Origin: Pedobacter sp. W3I1
GTDB lineage: Bacteria > Bacteroidota > Bacteroidia > Sphingobacteriales > Sphingobacteriaceae
Assembly (NCBI RefSeq): GCF_030816015.1
Contig: NZ_JAUSXN010000001.1
Location: forward strand, 1,488,001-1,552,000
Direction of reading: 5' to 3'
DNA: 64,000 bases
The notes beneath the pieces are model-generated. The model was not told the origin of the DNA and ran no database searches. It saw only the letters and a program-made list of their open reading frames with translations. Within the stretch, counting starts at the first letter, position 1. The number at the start of each line of letters is the position of its first letter. The position numbers and the translations under genes were made by a program. This document shows, one piece after another, positions 53,838 to 62,516 of this stretch.

Positions 53838-55589
53838 TTATTTTAACCTGATTTCGCTTACACTCATTCCTTGCGGAACCATTGGGAAAACATTATTTTC
53901 TCTGCCTACCATTATTTCCAGCAGGTAAGCTCCTTCGTGGTTGATCATGGTTTCTAGCGCTGTTCTAAGGTTTGCACGTTCATCAACTTTATCTGCTTCG
54001 ATGTAGTATGATTTTGCTAAAGCCACAAAGTCAGGACTGGTGATATTCACGAAAGAATAACGTTTATCATGAAATAACTGTTGCCATTGGCGAACCATCC
54101 CTAAAAAGCGGTTGTTCAGGATCAGGATTTTTACCGCTGCACCGAATTGCATAATGGTACCCAATTCCTGAGGTGTCATCTGGAAACCACCATCACCAAT
54201 AATGGCAATGACTGTTTTATCAGGAGCACCATATTTAGCGCCAATTGCGGCAGGTAAACCAAAGCCCATTGTGCCTAAACCACCTGAAGTAATATTACTG
54301 CGGGTATTGTTGAATTTCGCATAACGACAGGCTACCATTTGGTGCTGACCAACATCGGTAACAATTACGGCATCACCACCACAGATTTCATTGATGTTAC
54401 GCAGTACTTCGCCCATGGTGATTTCATCTCCTGTTGGATAAAGTTCTGGAGTAATGACCTGATCTATTTCCTCCTGATTGTATTGTCTGAATTTAGCCAA
54501 CCAATCTTCGTGTTTATTTTCGTTAACCAAATTGGTTAATAGGGGTAAGGTTTCTTTACAATCGCCCCAAACGCCAACCTCAGCTTTAACATTTTTATCA
54601 ATTTCAGCAGGGTCGATATCTAAATGTACCACCTTAGCTTGTTTAGCATATTTATCTAAACGGCCAGTTACACGGTCATCAAAACGCATTCCGATGGCAA
54701 TAATTACATCCGCTTCATTGGTTAATACGTTCGGCCCATAATTACCGTGCATACCTAACATACCTACATTTAATGGGTGTGAAGTTGGAATAGCACCTTC
54801 GCCCATAATGGTCCATGCCGCAGGAATACCTGTTTTATTAATAAATGCTTTAAATTCTTCTTCAGCTTTACCCAAAATAACACCTTGTCCAAATAAAATG
54901 AAAGGTTTTTTTGCTGAGTTGATTAATTCGGCTGCCTGCTCGATATATTCAACCCTAACTTTTGGTTTCGGGCGATAACTGCGGATGTGGTTACACTTTA
55001 CATATTCAGGAAATTCCTCCAATTGTAACTGTGCATTTTTGGTAATATCGATTAAAACCGGTCCTGGTCTGCCGCTTTTAGCGATGTAAAAAGCTTTAGC
55101 CAAAACCTCCTGGATTTCCTTTGCGTCAGTAACCTGATAATTCCACTTGGTAACCGGTGTCGTAATGTTAATCACATCGGTTTCCTGAAAGGCATCTGTT
55201 CCTAATAAATGGGCAAAAACCTGTCCGGTGATACAAACCAATGGCGTACTATCGATTTGCGCATCTGCCAAACCGGTAACCAAATTGGTTGCCCCTGGCC
55301 CACTGGTTGCGAAAACAACACCAACTTCGCCGCTTGCTCTTGCAAAACCCTGAGCAGCGTGGATGCCACCTTGCTCATGGCGAACTAAGATGTGTTCTAA
55401 TTTATCAGCATAATCATAAAGAGCATCATAAATAGGCATGATTGCTCCTCCCGGATAACCGAAAATGGTGGTTACACCTTCTTCAATTAATCCATTCAAC
55501 AAAACCTGCGAGCCTGTTCCTTTGAATAAGGTTTTTGAGGTTTCTGCTTTCGCCTCGTTTTGTTGTATTGTATCTTGTGCAGTTTCCAT
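53838..55589 (-). CDS. ilvB: Acetolactate synthase large subunit
   Basis: Thiamine-diphosphate enzyme making acetolactate and acetohydroxybutyrate. 583 residues, with GYPGGAIMPIYDAL, the catalytic Glu in RHEQGGIHAAQGFARASG, VFATSGPGATNLVTGLADA and the TPP motif GDGGFQMTPQELGTI followed by ILNNRFLGMVRQWQ. Transcribed before ilvN. Confidence 0.97.
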   Translation of the reverse strand: METAQDTIQQNEAKAETSKTLFKGTGSQVLLNGLIEEGVTTIFGYPGGAIMPIYDALYDYADKLEHILVRHEQGGIHAAQGFARASGEVGVVFATSGPGATNLVTGLADAQIDSTPLVCITGQVFAHLLGTDAFQETDVINITTPVTKWNYQVTDAKEIQEVLAKAFYIAKSGRPGPVLIDITKNAQLQLEEFPEYVKCNHIRSYRPKPKVRVEYIEQAAELINSAKKPFILFGQGVILGKAEEEFKAFINKTGIPAAWTIMGEGAIPTSHPLNVGMLGMHGNYGPNVLTNEADVIIAIGMRFDDRVTGRLDKYAKQAKVVHLDIDPAEIDKNVKAEVGVWGDCKETLPLLTNLVNENKHEDWLAKFRQYNQEEIDQVITPELYPTGDEITMGEVLRNINEICGGDAVIVTDVGQHQMVACRYAKFNNTRSNITSGGLGTMGFGLPAAIGAKYGAPDKTVIAIIGDGGFQMTPQELGTIMQFGAAVKILILNNRFLGMVRQWQQLFHDKRYSFVNITSPDFVALAKSYYIEADKVDERANLRTALETMINHEGAYLLEIMVGRENNVFPMVPQGMSVSEIRLK

Positions 55590-55610
55590 AGTTATGTTTT
55601 TGCGGTTCTA

Positions 55611-56201
55611 CTATTCTTTAATTTTAAACCCAATTCTTTGTCTATCGTTCCATTTTAATTGAGCAATTTTCTCGTCTATTAAATTTTCCATTGCATCATA
55701 AAGCTCGTTGAGCTGAACATCATGTTCGCCAATCCGTTCTTTAATTTCTGTCAATTGTTCGTTAATGTTGCTTTGTTTCAACAAAATTTTACGAACATCA
55801 ACAAAGGCTCTCATAATGGCGATGTTCATATTAATCGCCTTATCGCTCTTTAAAACGCCACTTAACATGGCTACACCTTGTTCTGTAAAGGCATAAGGCA
55901 ATTTTCGAGTACCTCCCCAACTTGAAGTCACAAATTGTGACTTCAAGTTGGTTCCGCCTGTCATCACAATTTGTGATGATGTACCCTGATTACTTGCATC
56001 AATCTGAAGTCTTATCTCTTCAAATTCAGCAGAAGTTAACTGAAACATAAAATCTTCCGGAAAACGCTTTATGTTACGTTTTACCGCCTGATTCAGTACC
56101 TTCGTTTCAACTTCATAAAGCGATGCCAAATCGAAATCCAGCATTACTCTTTCTCCCCGGATTTCATAAATCCTATTCTGAATACTTTTAATTATTTGCA
56201 T
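55611..56201 (-). CDS. ORF6N-domain protein
   Basis: 196 residues. N-terminal ORF6N DNA-binding domain: IYEIRGERVMLDFDLASLYEVETKVLNQAVKRNIKRFPEDFMFQL, ending with WGGTRKLPYAFTEQGVAMLS. A coiled-coil C-terminus has KEFIGEHD-like KERIGEHDVQLNELYDAMENLI. Such genes are frequent in phages and as cargo. It sits between ilvD and ilvB and is likely an insertion into the ilv unit. Two long palindromes lie inside its coding sequence. Confidence 0.87.
   Translation of the reverse strand: MQIIKSIQNRIYEIRGERVMLDFDLASLYEVETKVLNQAVKRNIKRFPEDFMFQLTSAEFEEIRLQIDASNQGTSSQIVMTGGTNLKSQFVTSSWGGTRKLPYAFTEQGVAMLSGVLKSDKAINMNIAIMRAFVDVRKILLKQSNINEQLTEIKERIGEHDVQLNELYDAMENLIDEKIAQLKWNDRQRIGFKIKE
55917..55990. repeat. 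Two palindromes inside the ORF6N gene
   Basis: The first, at 55917-55951, has 17-base perfect arms CCAACTTGAAGTCACAA around one central base. The second, near 55971-55989, has arms TCATCACAA around one base. Both share the core TCACAA / TTGTGA. They are in frame and encode parts of the segment before WGGTRKLPYAF. Confidence 0.85.
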
Positions 56202-56248
56202 AATCTATTTTATTAGTAATCAATTAATCCAGGGATGATTTTTTGATT

Positions 56249-57931
56249 TTAATATTCGTCAGTTACGCAACCACTAGCTGCATCTGAAACTGTTTTAGCA
56301 TATTTATATAAAACACCTTTTGTTACTTTTAATGCTGGTTGAACGTAGTTTTTTCTCCGCTCGGCAATCACCTCTTTACTGACTTGCAGGCTGATGATAT
56401 TGTTTACAGCATCGATCAAAATCCGGTCTTCATCTTCTACTAAGCCGATTAAACCACCTTTGTAAGATTCAGGAGTAATGTGACCAACCACAAAACCATG
56501 TGTACCACCTGAGAAACGTCCATCAGTAATCAAAGCCACCGATTTACCTAAACCAGCACCAATAATGGCTGAGGTTGGTTTTAACATTTCAGGCATACCT
56601 GGCGCACCTACCGGCCCCGAGTTTTTAATTACAATTACATCACCAGGTTGAACACGTCCGTTAGAAATTCCGGCAATTAAATCGTGTTCACCATCAAATA
56701 CACGTGCAGGACCTTCAAATTTCTCACCTTCTTTTCCACTTATTTTCGCTACTGAACCTTTTTCTGCCAGGTTTCCGTAAAGAATCTGTAAATGACCTGT
56801 TGCCTTAATTGGCTCACTTAATTTCTGAATGATTTTTTGATCATAATCCATAACCGATTTTACATCGGCTAAATTCTCAGCCATGGTTTTTCCGGTTACG
56901 GTTAGGCAATCGCCATGTAATAAACCTTCATTCAATAAGTATTTTAATACTGCCGGGATCCCACCATATTGATGTAAATCCTGCATTAAGTATTTTCCAC
57001 TTGGTTTAAAATCGGCAAGTACTGGTGTTACATCGCTCATGCGTTGGAAATCATCCTGGGTGATTTCGATACCGATAGCTTTACCCATTGCAATAAAATG
57101 CAATACTGCATTCGTACTGCCACCTAAAATGATAATAGAACGAATGGCATTTTCGAATGCTTTTCTCGTCATGATATCAGATGGTTTGATATCTTTCTCT
57201 AATAAAATTTTGATGTATTTACCTGCATCTAAACATTCTTGTTTTTTCTCCTCGCTGATTGCTGGGTTCGAAGATGAATAAGGCAAACTCATACCTAAAG
57301 CCTCAATTGCTGATGCCATTGTGTTTGCAGTATACATCCCCCCACAAGCACCTGCACCAGGGCAGGTATGTTTTATGATGCCCTGATAGTCCTCCTCAGA
57401 AAGGTTGCCACATATTTTCTGCCCCAAAGCCTCGAAAGCCGACACGATGTTCAATTCTTCGCCTTTGTAATGGCCTGGGGCAATTGTACCACCATAAACC
57501 ATAATTGAAGGACGATCTAAACGTGCCATGGCCATAATTGCGCCAGGCATGTTTTTATCACAGCCAGGAATAGAGATAATTCCATCGTAATATTGGCCAC
57601 CGCAAATGGTTTCGATGCTATCGGCAATTACGTCACGGCTTACCAATGAGTAACGCATACCATCTGTACCGTTGCTCATTCCATCGCTCACTCCAATGGT
57701 GTTAAAAACCAAGCCCACTAAATCATTATTCCAGACCCCTTTTTTTACATCTTTTGCAAGATCGTTAAGGTGCATATTGCAGGTGTTACCATCGTAACCC
57801 ATACTTGCAATACCGACCTGTGCTTTAGCCATATCAGCATCAGTTAATCCGATTCCGTAAAGCATAGCTTGCGCTGCCGGTTGTGTAGGGTCTTGTGTAA
57901 ATGTTTTACTGTACTTGTTTAATTCGCTCAT
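56249..57931 (-). CDS. ilvD: Dihydroxy-acid dehydratase
   Basis: Iron-sulfur dehydratase, third common step of valine/isoleucine synthesis. 560 residues with [28 protein letters not shown] and [24 protein letters not shown] holding the cluster cysteines, plus the C-terminal [16 protein letters not shown]. First structural gene behind the attenuator at 57983-58116. Confidence 0.97.
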   Translation of the reverse strand: MSELNKYSKTFTQDPTQPAAQAMLYGIGLTDADMAKAQVGIASMGYDGNTCNMHLNDLAKDVKKGVWNNDLVGLVFNTIGVSDGMSNGTDGMRYSLVSRDVIADSIETICGGQYYDGIISIPGCDKNMPGAIMAMARLDRPSIMVYGGTIAPGHYKGEELNIVSAFEALGQKICGNLSEEDYQGIIKHTCPGAGACGGMYTANTMASAIEALGMSLPYSSSNPAISEEKKQECLDAGKYIKILLEKDIKPSDIMTRKAFENAIRSIIILGGSTNAVLHFIAMGKAIGIEITQDDFQRMSDVTPVLADFKPSGKYLMQDLHQYGGIPAVLKYLLNEGLLHGDCLTVTGKTMAENLADVKSVMDYDQKIIQKLSEPIKATGHLQILYGNLAEKGSVAKISGKEGEKFEGPARVFDGEHDLIAGISNGRVQPGDVIVIKNSGPVGAPGMPEMLKPTSAIIGAGLGKSVALITDGRFSGGTHGFVVGHITPESYKGGLIGLVEDEDRILIDAVNNIISLQVSKEVIAERRKNYVQPALKVTKGVLYKYAKTVSDAASGCVTDEY

Positions 57932-57982
57932 TGTTTAAAAGTGTATGTATGCTGTTGTATTTCAATTATTTCTTTTCGAGGC

Positions 57983-58017
57983 AAAAAAAAAAACCGCCTC
58001 TTTTTAGGAGGCGGTTT
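57983..58017 (-). terminator. Attenuator terminator in the ilvD leader
   Basis: On the minus strand AAACCGCCTC (58008-58017) pairs perfectly with GAGGCGGTTT (57991-58000) around a 7-base loop, followed by a run of T (57983-57990). It lies between the leader peptide gene and ilvD, so it would stop transcription before ilvD. Confidence 0.9.
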
Positions 58018-58038
58018 CGATATGGTATATTTTTTATA

Positions 58039-58116
58039 TTATACGCAACGATTTCCACCTCTCTTTTGAGAAATGACAATAATTAGGTTGCTAATAATGT
58101 TTGTGTTTATATTCAT
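58039..58116 (-). CDS. ilv leader peptide
   Basis: A 25-codon ORF rich in branched-chain residues: it starts MNINTNIISNLIIVISQKRG and holds six Ile, one Leu and two Val. It ends before the terminator. The codons for RGG contain GAGGTGG (58055-58061), which can pair with CCGCCTC, the first terminator arm. A ribosome stalled at the Ile/Leu/Val codons would leave GAGGTGG free (antiterminator); one that finishes would cover it and let the terminator form. No homology is used, only composition, position and pairing. Confidence 0.85.
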   Translation of the reverse strand: MNINTNIISNLIIVISQKRGGNRCV

Positions 58117-58131
58117 GTCTTTGATGAATCA

Positions 58132-58161
58132 CAAACATACTAACTATTTAAAAAAAGCAAA
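58132..58161 (-). promoter_or_regulatory. Promoter of the ilv operon: TTTG - 18 bp - TATGTTTG
   Basis: On the minus strand, TTTG at 58158-58161 and TATGTTTG at 58132-58139 are 18 bases apart, an excellent match to the Bacteroidota consensus TTTG-N19-TAnnTTTG. Transcription would start about 58125, a few bases before the leader peptide ATG at 58116. Confidence 0.85.
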
Positions 58162-58179
58162 GAACTATTTTAATGTTAT

Positions 58180-58758
58180 TTATTTTTTTACTCCGATTAC
58201 GATTCCTGTTGCCCAAACCTGCTTGGTTAATTGCAGGTCATTACGGGATTCTAAATCTTTGATTAATTTAATCGCTTTCTCTTGATGACCGTCAGGCCAA
58301 TTCGATTGGGGCAGCATATCATCAATGATGTAAAGTCCGCCGGTGTTAAGCATGGATAGCGCCTCATCTAAAAGCAAGTATTTTCCATGCCAGGTATCAG
58401 CAAAAATATAATCGAATTTTTTGTCTTTATTCTTTTCGATCCACTCCGCTCCATCGGTATCAACCAATGTTAAACGATCATCACCGCCGAGAAATGTTTT
58501 GGCAATGGCTAAAAATTTAGCATCGTTATCTATCGAGGTAAGTGTACTTTCCTGATCTAAACCATCTAATATCCAGGAAGTAGATAAACCTGTTCCGGTT
58601 CCAAGCTCCAGAAATTTACCTGAAGGTTTGGTGGCCGCAAGTGTTCTGAGTAAAGAGCAGGTCAACACATCAGATGCCATATCAAACCCTGATGCTTTTG
58701 TTGCACCATTAATTTGTTGGTAGGCCTTCGGGAAGTGTTGATTGATTTCTTCAGTCAT
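58180..58758 (-). CDS. Class I SAM-dependent methyltransferase
   Basis: 192 residues with the SAM motif FLELGTGTGLSTSWILDGL, SIDNDAKFLAIAK, and FDYIFADTWHGKYLL. It resembles small-molecule O-methyltransferases. It has its own place between ilvE and the ilv promoter; a link to branched-chain synthesis is not evident. Confidence 0.8.
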   Translation of the reverse strand: MTEEINQHFPKAYQQINGATKASGFDMASDVLTCSLLRTLAATKPSGKFLELGTGTGLSTSWILDGLDQESTLTSIDNDAKFLAIAKTFLGGDDRLTLVDTDGAEWIEKNKDKKFDYIFADTWHGKYLLLDEALSMLNTGGLYIIDDMLPQSNWPDGHQEKAIKLIKDLESRNDLQLTKQVWATGIVIGVKK

Positions 58759-58885
58759 TTGCTTTTAAGTACTTTTTTATTGTTTAAAATTCTTTTTGGT
58801 TGATGGTTTTTTAGTTCATGGTATATGGCCGAATTGGCTATCAACTAACTATTGGCTATTTAACTATCAAACAGTATGCTACCAG

Positions 58886-59776
58886 CTATATAATCACTTC
58901 GTAATTTACTTTTTCCAATACCAGGTTTTTATAGGCACGTTGTATGGTATAACCGATAGATTCTCGCCATAGTGAACGATAAACAATCTCATCAATTGAG
59001 GCAATGCCGGCTATCTCAGTTGCTGTTCCGCATAAGAAAGCGCTGTCGGCATTTTTAAGATCTTCTATGGTTAATTTTTTTTCTATACACTCTATATCCA
59101 AAACAGTGCAAAGCTCTTTTACAGTTGCACGGGTAATGCCCGGTAAAATGTTCCCTAAAGATGGGGTATATAATTTTCCGTCCTTTTCGAGGAAGATATT
59201 AGCTCCGGATGCTTCGGCAACAAAGCCGTGCATATCTAAAAGCAAAGCTTCGTCGTAACCTTTAATATTTGCCGCTGTAGTAGCTAAAATAGAATTAACA
59301 TAGTTTCCACTCAATTTCGCCTCCATTGGAATCGATTTTGGGTTTGGCCTTTCGTAATCGGAAACCGTTAATTTTAACAATTTATTGCCAGAATATGCAT
59401 CCCATTCCCAGGCACATATTAAGATTGAAACCCCGGTTGGTTCGTTTAATTTCATGTTTGGGTGGCAAAACACCAAAGGGCGGATATAAGCATCTTTCAG
59501 TTTGTTCAACTGAAGTAATTTATAGGTTGCAGCAATTAATTCTTGTTTATCCCATGGGAATGGGATGTTTGCCAACTGGCAGGAACGCTCTAAGCGGTCG
59601 AAATGTGCGGCAGCTTTGAAAATGCGGTTGCCGTTGTGTGTTTTATAGGCTCTAATACCCTCGAAAGCAGCATAGCCGTAGTGTAGCGACTGTCCGTAAA
59701 GATCAGTACTACTATTTACAGCCTTTTCAAACTGTCCATCAAGGTAAATAATGGTATTAGAATTATAATATTTCAT
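58886..59776 (-). CDS. ilvE: Branched-chain amino-acid aminotransferase
   Basis: PLP fold-type IV aminotransferase, last step for Leu, Ile and Val. 296 residues with LHYGYAAFEGIRAYKTHNG, PLP-binding AKLSGNYVNSILATTAA and FVAEASGANIFLEKDGKLYTPSLGNILPGITRATV. It has its own leader with a leader peptide and terminator (59891-60087). Confidence 0.95.
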   Translation of the reverse strand: MKYYNSNTIIYLDGQFEKAVNSSTDLYGQSLHYGYAAFEGIRAYKTHNGNRIFKAAAHFDRLERSCQLANIPFPWDKQELIAATYKLLQLNKLKDAYIRPLVFCHPNMKLNEPTGVSILICAWEWDAYSGNKLLKLTVSDYERPNPKSIPMEAKLSGNYVNSILATTAANIKGYDEALLLDMHGFVAEASGANIFLEKDGKLYTPSLGNILPGITRATVKELCTVLDIECIEKKLTIEDLKNADSAFLCGTATEIAGIASIDEIVYRSLWRESIGYTIQRAYKNLVLEKVNYEVII

Positions 59777-59890
59777 CTGTTTATTCTTATTGTTTTTTAA
59801 CCGTCAGATGGAGCTTATCATGATAAATAAGCATTCCATTTTTTATTTTAACTATGTATCATGGACGGTTCATAATACTGTGTTTTGTTA

Positions 59891-59926
59891 TTTAAAAAAA
59901 GCGTCCCGTTTGTATCGGGACGCTTT
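59891..59926 (-). terminator. Attenuator terminator in the ilvE leader
   Basis: On the minus strand AAAGCGTCCCG (59916-59926) pairs with CGGGACGCTTT (59898-59908) around a 7-base loop, then T bases (59894-59897). It precedes ilvE by about 115 bases. Confidence 0.88.
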
Positions 59927-59949
59927 AGGTATATTTAGTTTTTTAAAAT

Positions 59950-60087
59950 CTATTTAAACTGCGTCCGCTTATTACCCCATAAAATGTTTAGGAGTAGGAG
60001 GTTAAGTAAAATGACAGGTAACAGCACTACATTACCAGCTGCTTTTGCAGTAGTATAGGTAGAAAATATGTTGTGCTGAAAGGTCAT
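59950..60087 (-). CDS. ilvE leader peptide
   Basis: A 45-residue ORF starting MTFQHNIFSTYTTAKAAG and continuing with a block VVLLPVILLNLLLLNIL, extremely rich in Leu, Val and Ile, then WGNKRTQFK and stop. The RTQ codons include GGACGC (59961-59966), which can pair with GCGTCC, the first terminator arm, giving an antiterminator. The longer frame to 60141 adds 18 residues without support; ATG 60087 is the likely start. It could alternatively be a small membrane protein, but the terminator placement favours a leader. Confidence 0.75.
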   Translation of the reverse strand: MTFQHNIFSTYTTAKAAGNVVLLPVILLNLLLLNILWGNKRTQFK

Positions 60088-60163
60088 TATTATCTTATTG
60101 TTTATAAAAACCAATTTAGTTTTTGGTTCATTAATATGCAAGAGAAATCAGAAAAAAGTTAAA

Positions 60164-60211
60164 TCAGAATATTATTCTTATATTTTATATATAATCGGAA
60201 TATTATTCTTA
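60164..60211. repeat. Direct repeat with GAATATTATTCTTA, two copies 31 bp apart
   Basis: Copies at 60167-60180 and 60198-60211, each preceded by ATC and one base. They lie upstream of the ilvE leader and could be operators for a regulator, spaced three helix turns. No homology known. Confidence 0.6.
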
Positions 60212-60477
60212 ATGAGAGTTAGATTAGTTATTTAATGCCGATAGCCGTAGACCAGATATCAAAACGGTATACGGTCTATTTGTTATGCTTGCATTATAAA
60301 TTTTCTATTTTTCTGCCTAAAATGACCCAAAGTGCTTTGAAAATTGAAAATTTGTGCGATATTTTGGTGTTGAAATGTAAAGAAAAATTGCTGCTTTTAT
60401 TTAGGTATACAATTAGTATGATATGCATTTATTACTTATTGGAAATAGTTGCGTAATTTACTGTCAGAAAAATAGCG

Positions 60478-61429
60478 ATGAAAATAATTTATATCTTTTC
60501 GATCCTTTTAACCGGATTATTTAGTGGTTGTTCTTCACCAGGTTCGACACTTCGTCTTAAGAAGGGTAATCAAAGCATTTTAACTTCTGATACGGTGAAA
60601 TTATCTGTTCAAATAGTGGGCAAAGGGCCAGTTTGCATCTATTTGCATGGAGGTCCTGGTCAGGATTTTCTTTCTTTTGAGAAAATGGGCGGAGCTAGTC
60701 TGGAGAAATGTTTAACGATGGTTTATCTGGATCAAAGAGGATCTGGTCATTCGCAAGACGCAAAGAATTATAGTTTAGACCGGGTTGTTCAGGATGTTGA
60801 AGAACTGCGGTTAAAACTGGGGGTAGAAAAAGTGTACCTACTTAGTCATTCATTTGGTGGTATCCTGGCCATTAATTATGCGCTCAAATATCCGGAACAT
60901 TTATCTGGCATAATCATGGCTAATGCAATAGCTCATTTTATGAACCCAAACCAGGTGAGGGAGCAAATTGAATACGGATACCGGTTATTGAAAAAGGAAT
61001 ACTACTATAAATGATACAGATTTTAAAAAATTAATGAATGGGGCGACGCTGGTTAGAAAGAAGTTAAGCGCGATGCATCTTGGATATAAATATATTGCCA
61101 ATGATGTAAATACCATTATTAAAATGGATAGCATCGAAAATTCTTATAAACGGACCTCGGATTTCGGAATGACGCTTTTTATGCCTTTGATGGATAGCAC
61201 AAAGGCGCAGAAGTACCCGGAATATTTTAAAGATTATGCTTTACTTACCAATGAGGTCAAAATACCTACCTTAATTGTAACGGGTAAGGATGATCATGCC
61301 GTTGGCCCGGATTATTATAAAAATTACAAATTTCCGAACCAGAAAGTAGTGCAGATAGATGGTTCGCACATGCTTTATTATGAAAAGAACGGGGAATTTA
61401 CTGCGGCTGTTTGTGATTTTGTTAAATAG
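60478..61429 (+). pseudogene. Alpha/beta-hydrolase lipoprotein, frameshifted
   Basis: Secreted or lipid-anchored hydrolase with a lipobox at Cys18 (LTGLFSGCSS), the HGGPGQDF loop typical of proline iminopeptidase relatives, YLDQRGSGHS, the nucleophile in LLSHSFGG, then after a frame change the Asp in VTGKDDHAVG and His in IDGSHMLYYEK. The break is the A run 60991-60995; four A instead of five gives one 316-residue protein (NTTINDTDFKKLMNGATL across the join). All catalytic residues are present once the frame is restored. Confidence 0.88.
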
Positions 61430-61433
61430 TACA

Positions 61434-61475
61434 CAAAAACAAAAAGCCTCAGAGATTTTTAAATCGAGAGATCTT
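61434..61475 (-). terminator. Terminator-like hairpin after higA
   Basis: On the minus strand CTCTCGATTT and AAATCTCTGAGG partly pair, followed by CTTTTTGTTTTTG. It looks like a decayed copy of the terminator at 62121-62156. Confidence 0.5.
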
Positions 61476-61481
61476 TATTAA

Positions 61482-61778
61482 CTATGATGCTATTGCGAAA
61501 AGTTTGATATTTTGAAATTCTTTTTGTTTTTCATTCAATTCACTTTCAATATCGTAGTCATCTTGTAAACCAAGCCAAAATTTTGCAGAGTTCCCAAAAA
61601 AGATGCTAAAACGCAATGCTGTATCTGCTGTAATTCTTCTCTTGCCTTTAATTATTTCAGAAATACGGGTTTGAGGAATATTTGTTTCTTTCGCTAAGCG
61701 GTAAGCCGTAATATTTAAAGGAATAAGAAATTCTTCATTCAGAATTTCTCCGGGATGTATGTTTGGTAGCTTTTCCAT
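61482..61778 (-). CDS. higA: HigA-type antitoxin
   Basis: 98 residues of the HigA/VapI XRE-like helix-turn-helix group: PNIHPGEILNEEFLIPLNITAYRLAKETNIPQTRISEIIKGKRRITADTALRFSIFFG, then FWLGLQDDYDIE. Located 7 bases after the toxin gene, the usual toxin-first HigBA order. Confidence 0.92.
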   Translation of the reverse strand: MEKLPNIHPGEILNEEFLIPLNITAYRLAKETNIPQTRISEIIKGKRRITADTALRFSIFFGNSAKFWLGLQDDYDIESELNEKQKEFQNIKLFAIAS

Positions 61779-61785
61779 TGTTCTT

Positions 61786-62061
61786 TTAATGATAATCTAT
61801 AATTTCAACTTCACTTGCATTTCCGTTTTCCAAAATTATTCTCCATTGGTCATTAATTCGGATGCTATAATAATCTTTCAGATTGCCTTTTTTCTTTTCC
61901 AATTTATTTGATGGTGGTATAGTTAAATCTTGAATGTTTTGGGAATTGCTTATCATTCTTAATTTTCTACGCCCAATGGTTTGAATTTCTAAAGGCATTT
62001 TAGAAACTCTGATGCCATTCCATATTTTTTCTGTGTCTTTAGAGCCAAAAGAAAGTATCAT
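61786..62061 (-). CDS. higB: HigB-type mRNA interferase toxin
   Basis: 91 residues of the RelE/HigB (HigB-1) fold: MILSFGSKDTEKIWNG, TIGRRKLRMISN, SNKLEKKKGNLKDYYSIRINDQWRIIL. It cleaves mRNA at the ribosome. It forms a pair with higA. Confidence 0.92.
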   Translation of the reverse strand: MILSFGSKDTEKIWNGIRVSKMPLEIQTIGRRKLRMISNSQNIQDLTIPPSNKLEKKKGNLKDYYSIRINDQWRIILENGNASEVEIIDYH

Positions 62062-62072
62062 GCTAACTTTTT

Positions 62073-62085
62073 ACGTTACTAACGT
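62073..62085. promoter_or_regulatory. Palindrome ACGTTACTAACGT before higB
   Basis: A 13-base palindrome with 6-base perfect arms, 11 bases before the higB ATG. It is a likely operator for HigA autorepression. Confidence 0.5.
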
Positions 62086-62120
62086 TAAAGGTAGGTAATT
62101 GTTTTTTGAAATACTAATAA

Positions 62121-62156
62121 AAACAAAAAACCTCCCAGATTTTTAAATCGGGAGGC
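62121..62156 (-). terminator. Terminator of the atp operon
   Basis: On the minus strand CCTCCCGATTT pairs with AAATCTGGGAGG, followed by TTTTTTGTTTTT. It is 26 bases beyond the atpC stop. Confidence 0.85.
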
Positions 62157-62181
62157 TTTCTAAATGAGTTAATTATTTTGT

Positions 62182-62427
62182 TTAAGCGATACCTTCGGCT
62201 AAAACCACAATTTTGTTGTGGATAGCTTCAACTACACCGCCTTTAATAAAAAAGCGTTGCTCATCAGCTTTGTTTGCTTTTATAATAACTTCTCCATCTT
62301 CTAAAGTAGAGATGATAGGGGCGTGGTCTTTTAAAATCTGGAAAGAACCTAAAGTACCAGGAACCGTAACAGCTGTTACTTCACCTTCGAAAACTTTTTT
62401 ATCTGGAGTTAATATTTCTAAATTCAT
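62182..62427 (-). CDS. atpC: ATP synthase epsilon subunit
   Basis: 81-residue central-stalk subunit. Begins MNLEILTPDKKVFEGEVTAVTVPGTLGSFQILKDHAPIISTLEDG, the typical beta-sandwich. It is short because it ends with the beta-sandwich and lacks the C-terminal helical hairpin of E. coli epsilon (139 residues), as is usual in Bacteroidota. It is the last gene of the atp unit. Confidence 0.94.
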   Translation of the reverse strand: MNLEILTPDKKVFEGEVTAVTVPGTLGSFQILKDHAPIISTLEDGEVIIKANKADEQRFFIKGGVVEAIHNKIVVLAEGIA

Positions 62428-62442
62428 TTTTTTTAGATTTAA

Positions 62443-62513
62443 GTATCAAGTAGCTAGTATCAAGTAGCAAGATCCTGTTTGTTGTCCTGATACTTAATAC
62501 CCAAATCTCGATA

Positions 62514-62516
<3 letters not shown>
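62443..62516. repeat. CTTGATAC-type repeats between atpD and atpC
   Basis: Repeats of AGTATCAAGTAGC and CTTAATACCC-like units between two operon genes. They match the CTTGATACTTGATAC units at 26650 and 43955. Confidence 0.5.

Noticed and set aside
59950..60141. 63-residue reading of the ilvE leader ORF
   Set aside because: The upstream 18 codons have no support; ATG 60087 starts the part with the leader-peptide composition.
60235..60456. Plus-strand ORF of 73 codons before the frameshifted hydrolase
   Set aside because: Unusual residue mix and no family likeness; the region is more likely the promoter and leader side of ilvE and the hydrolase gene.
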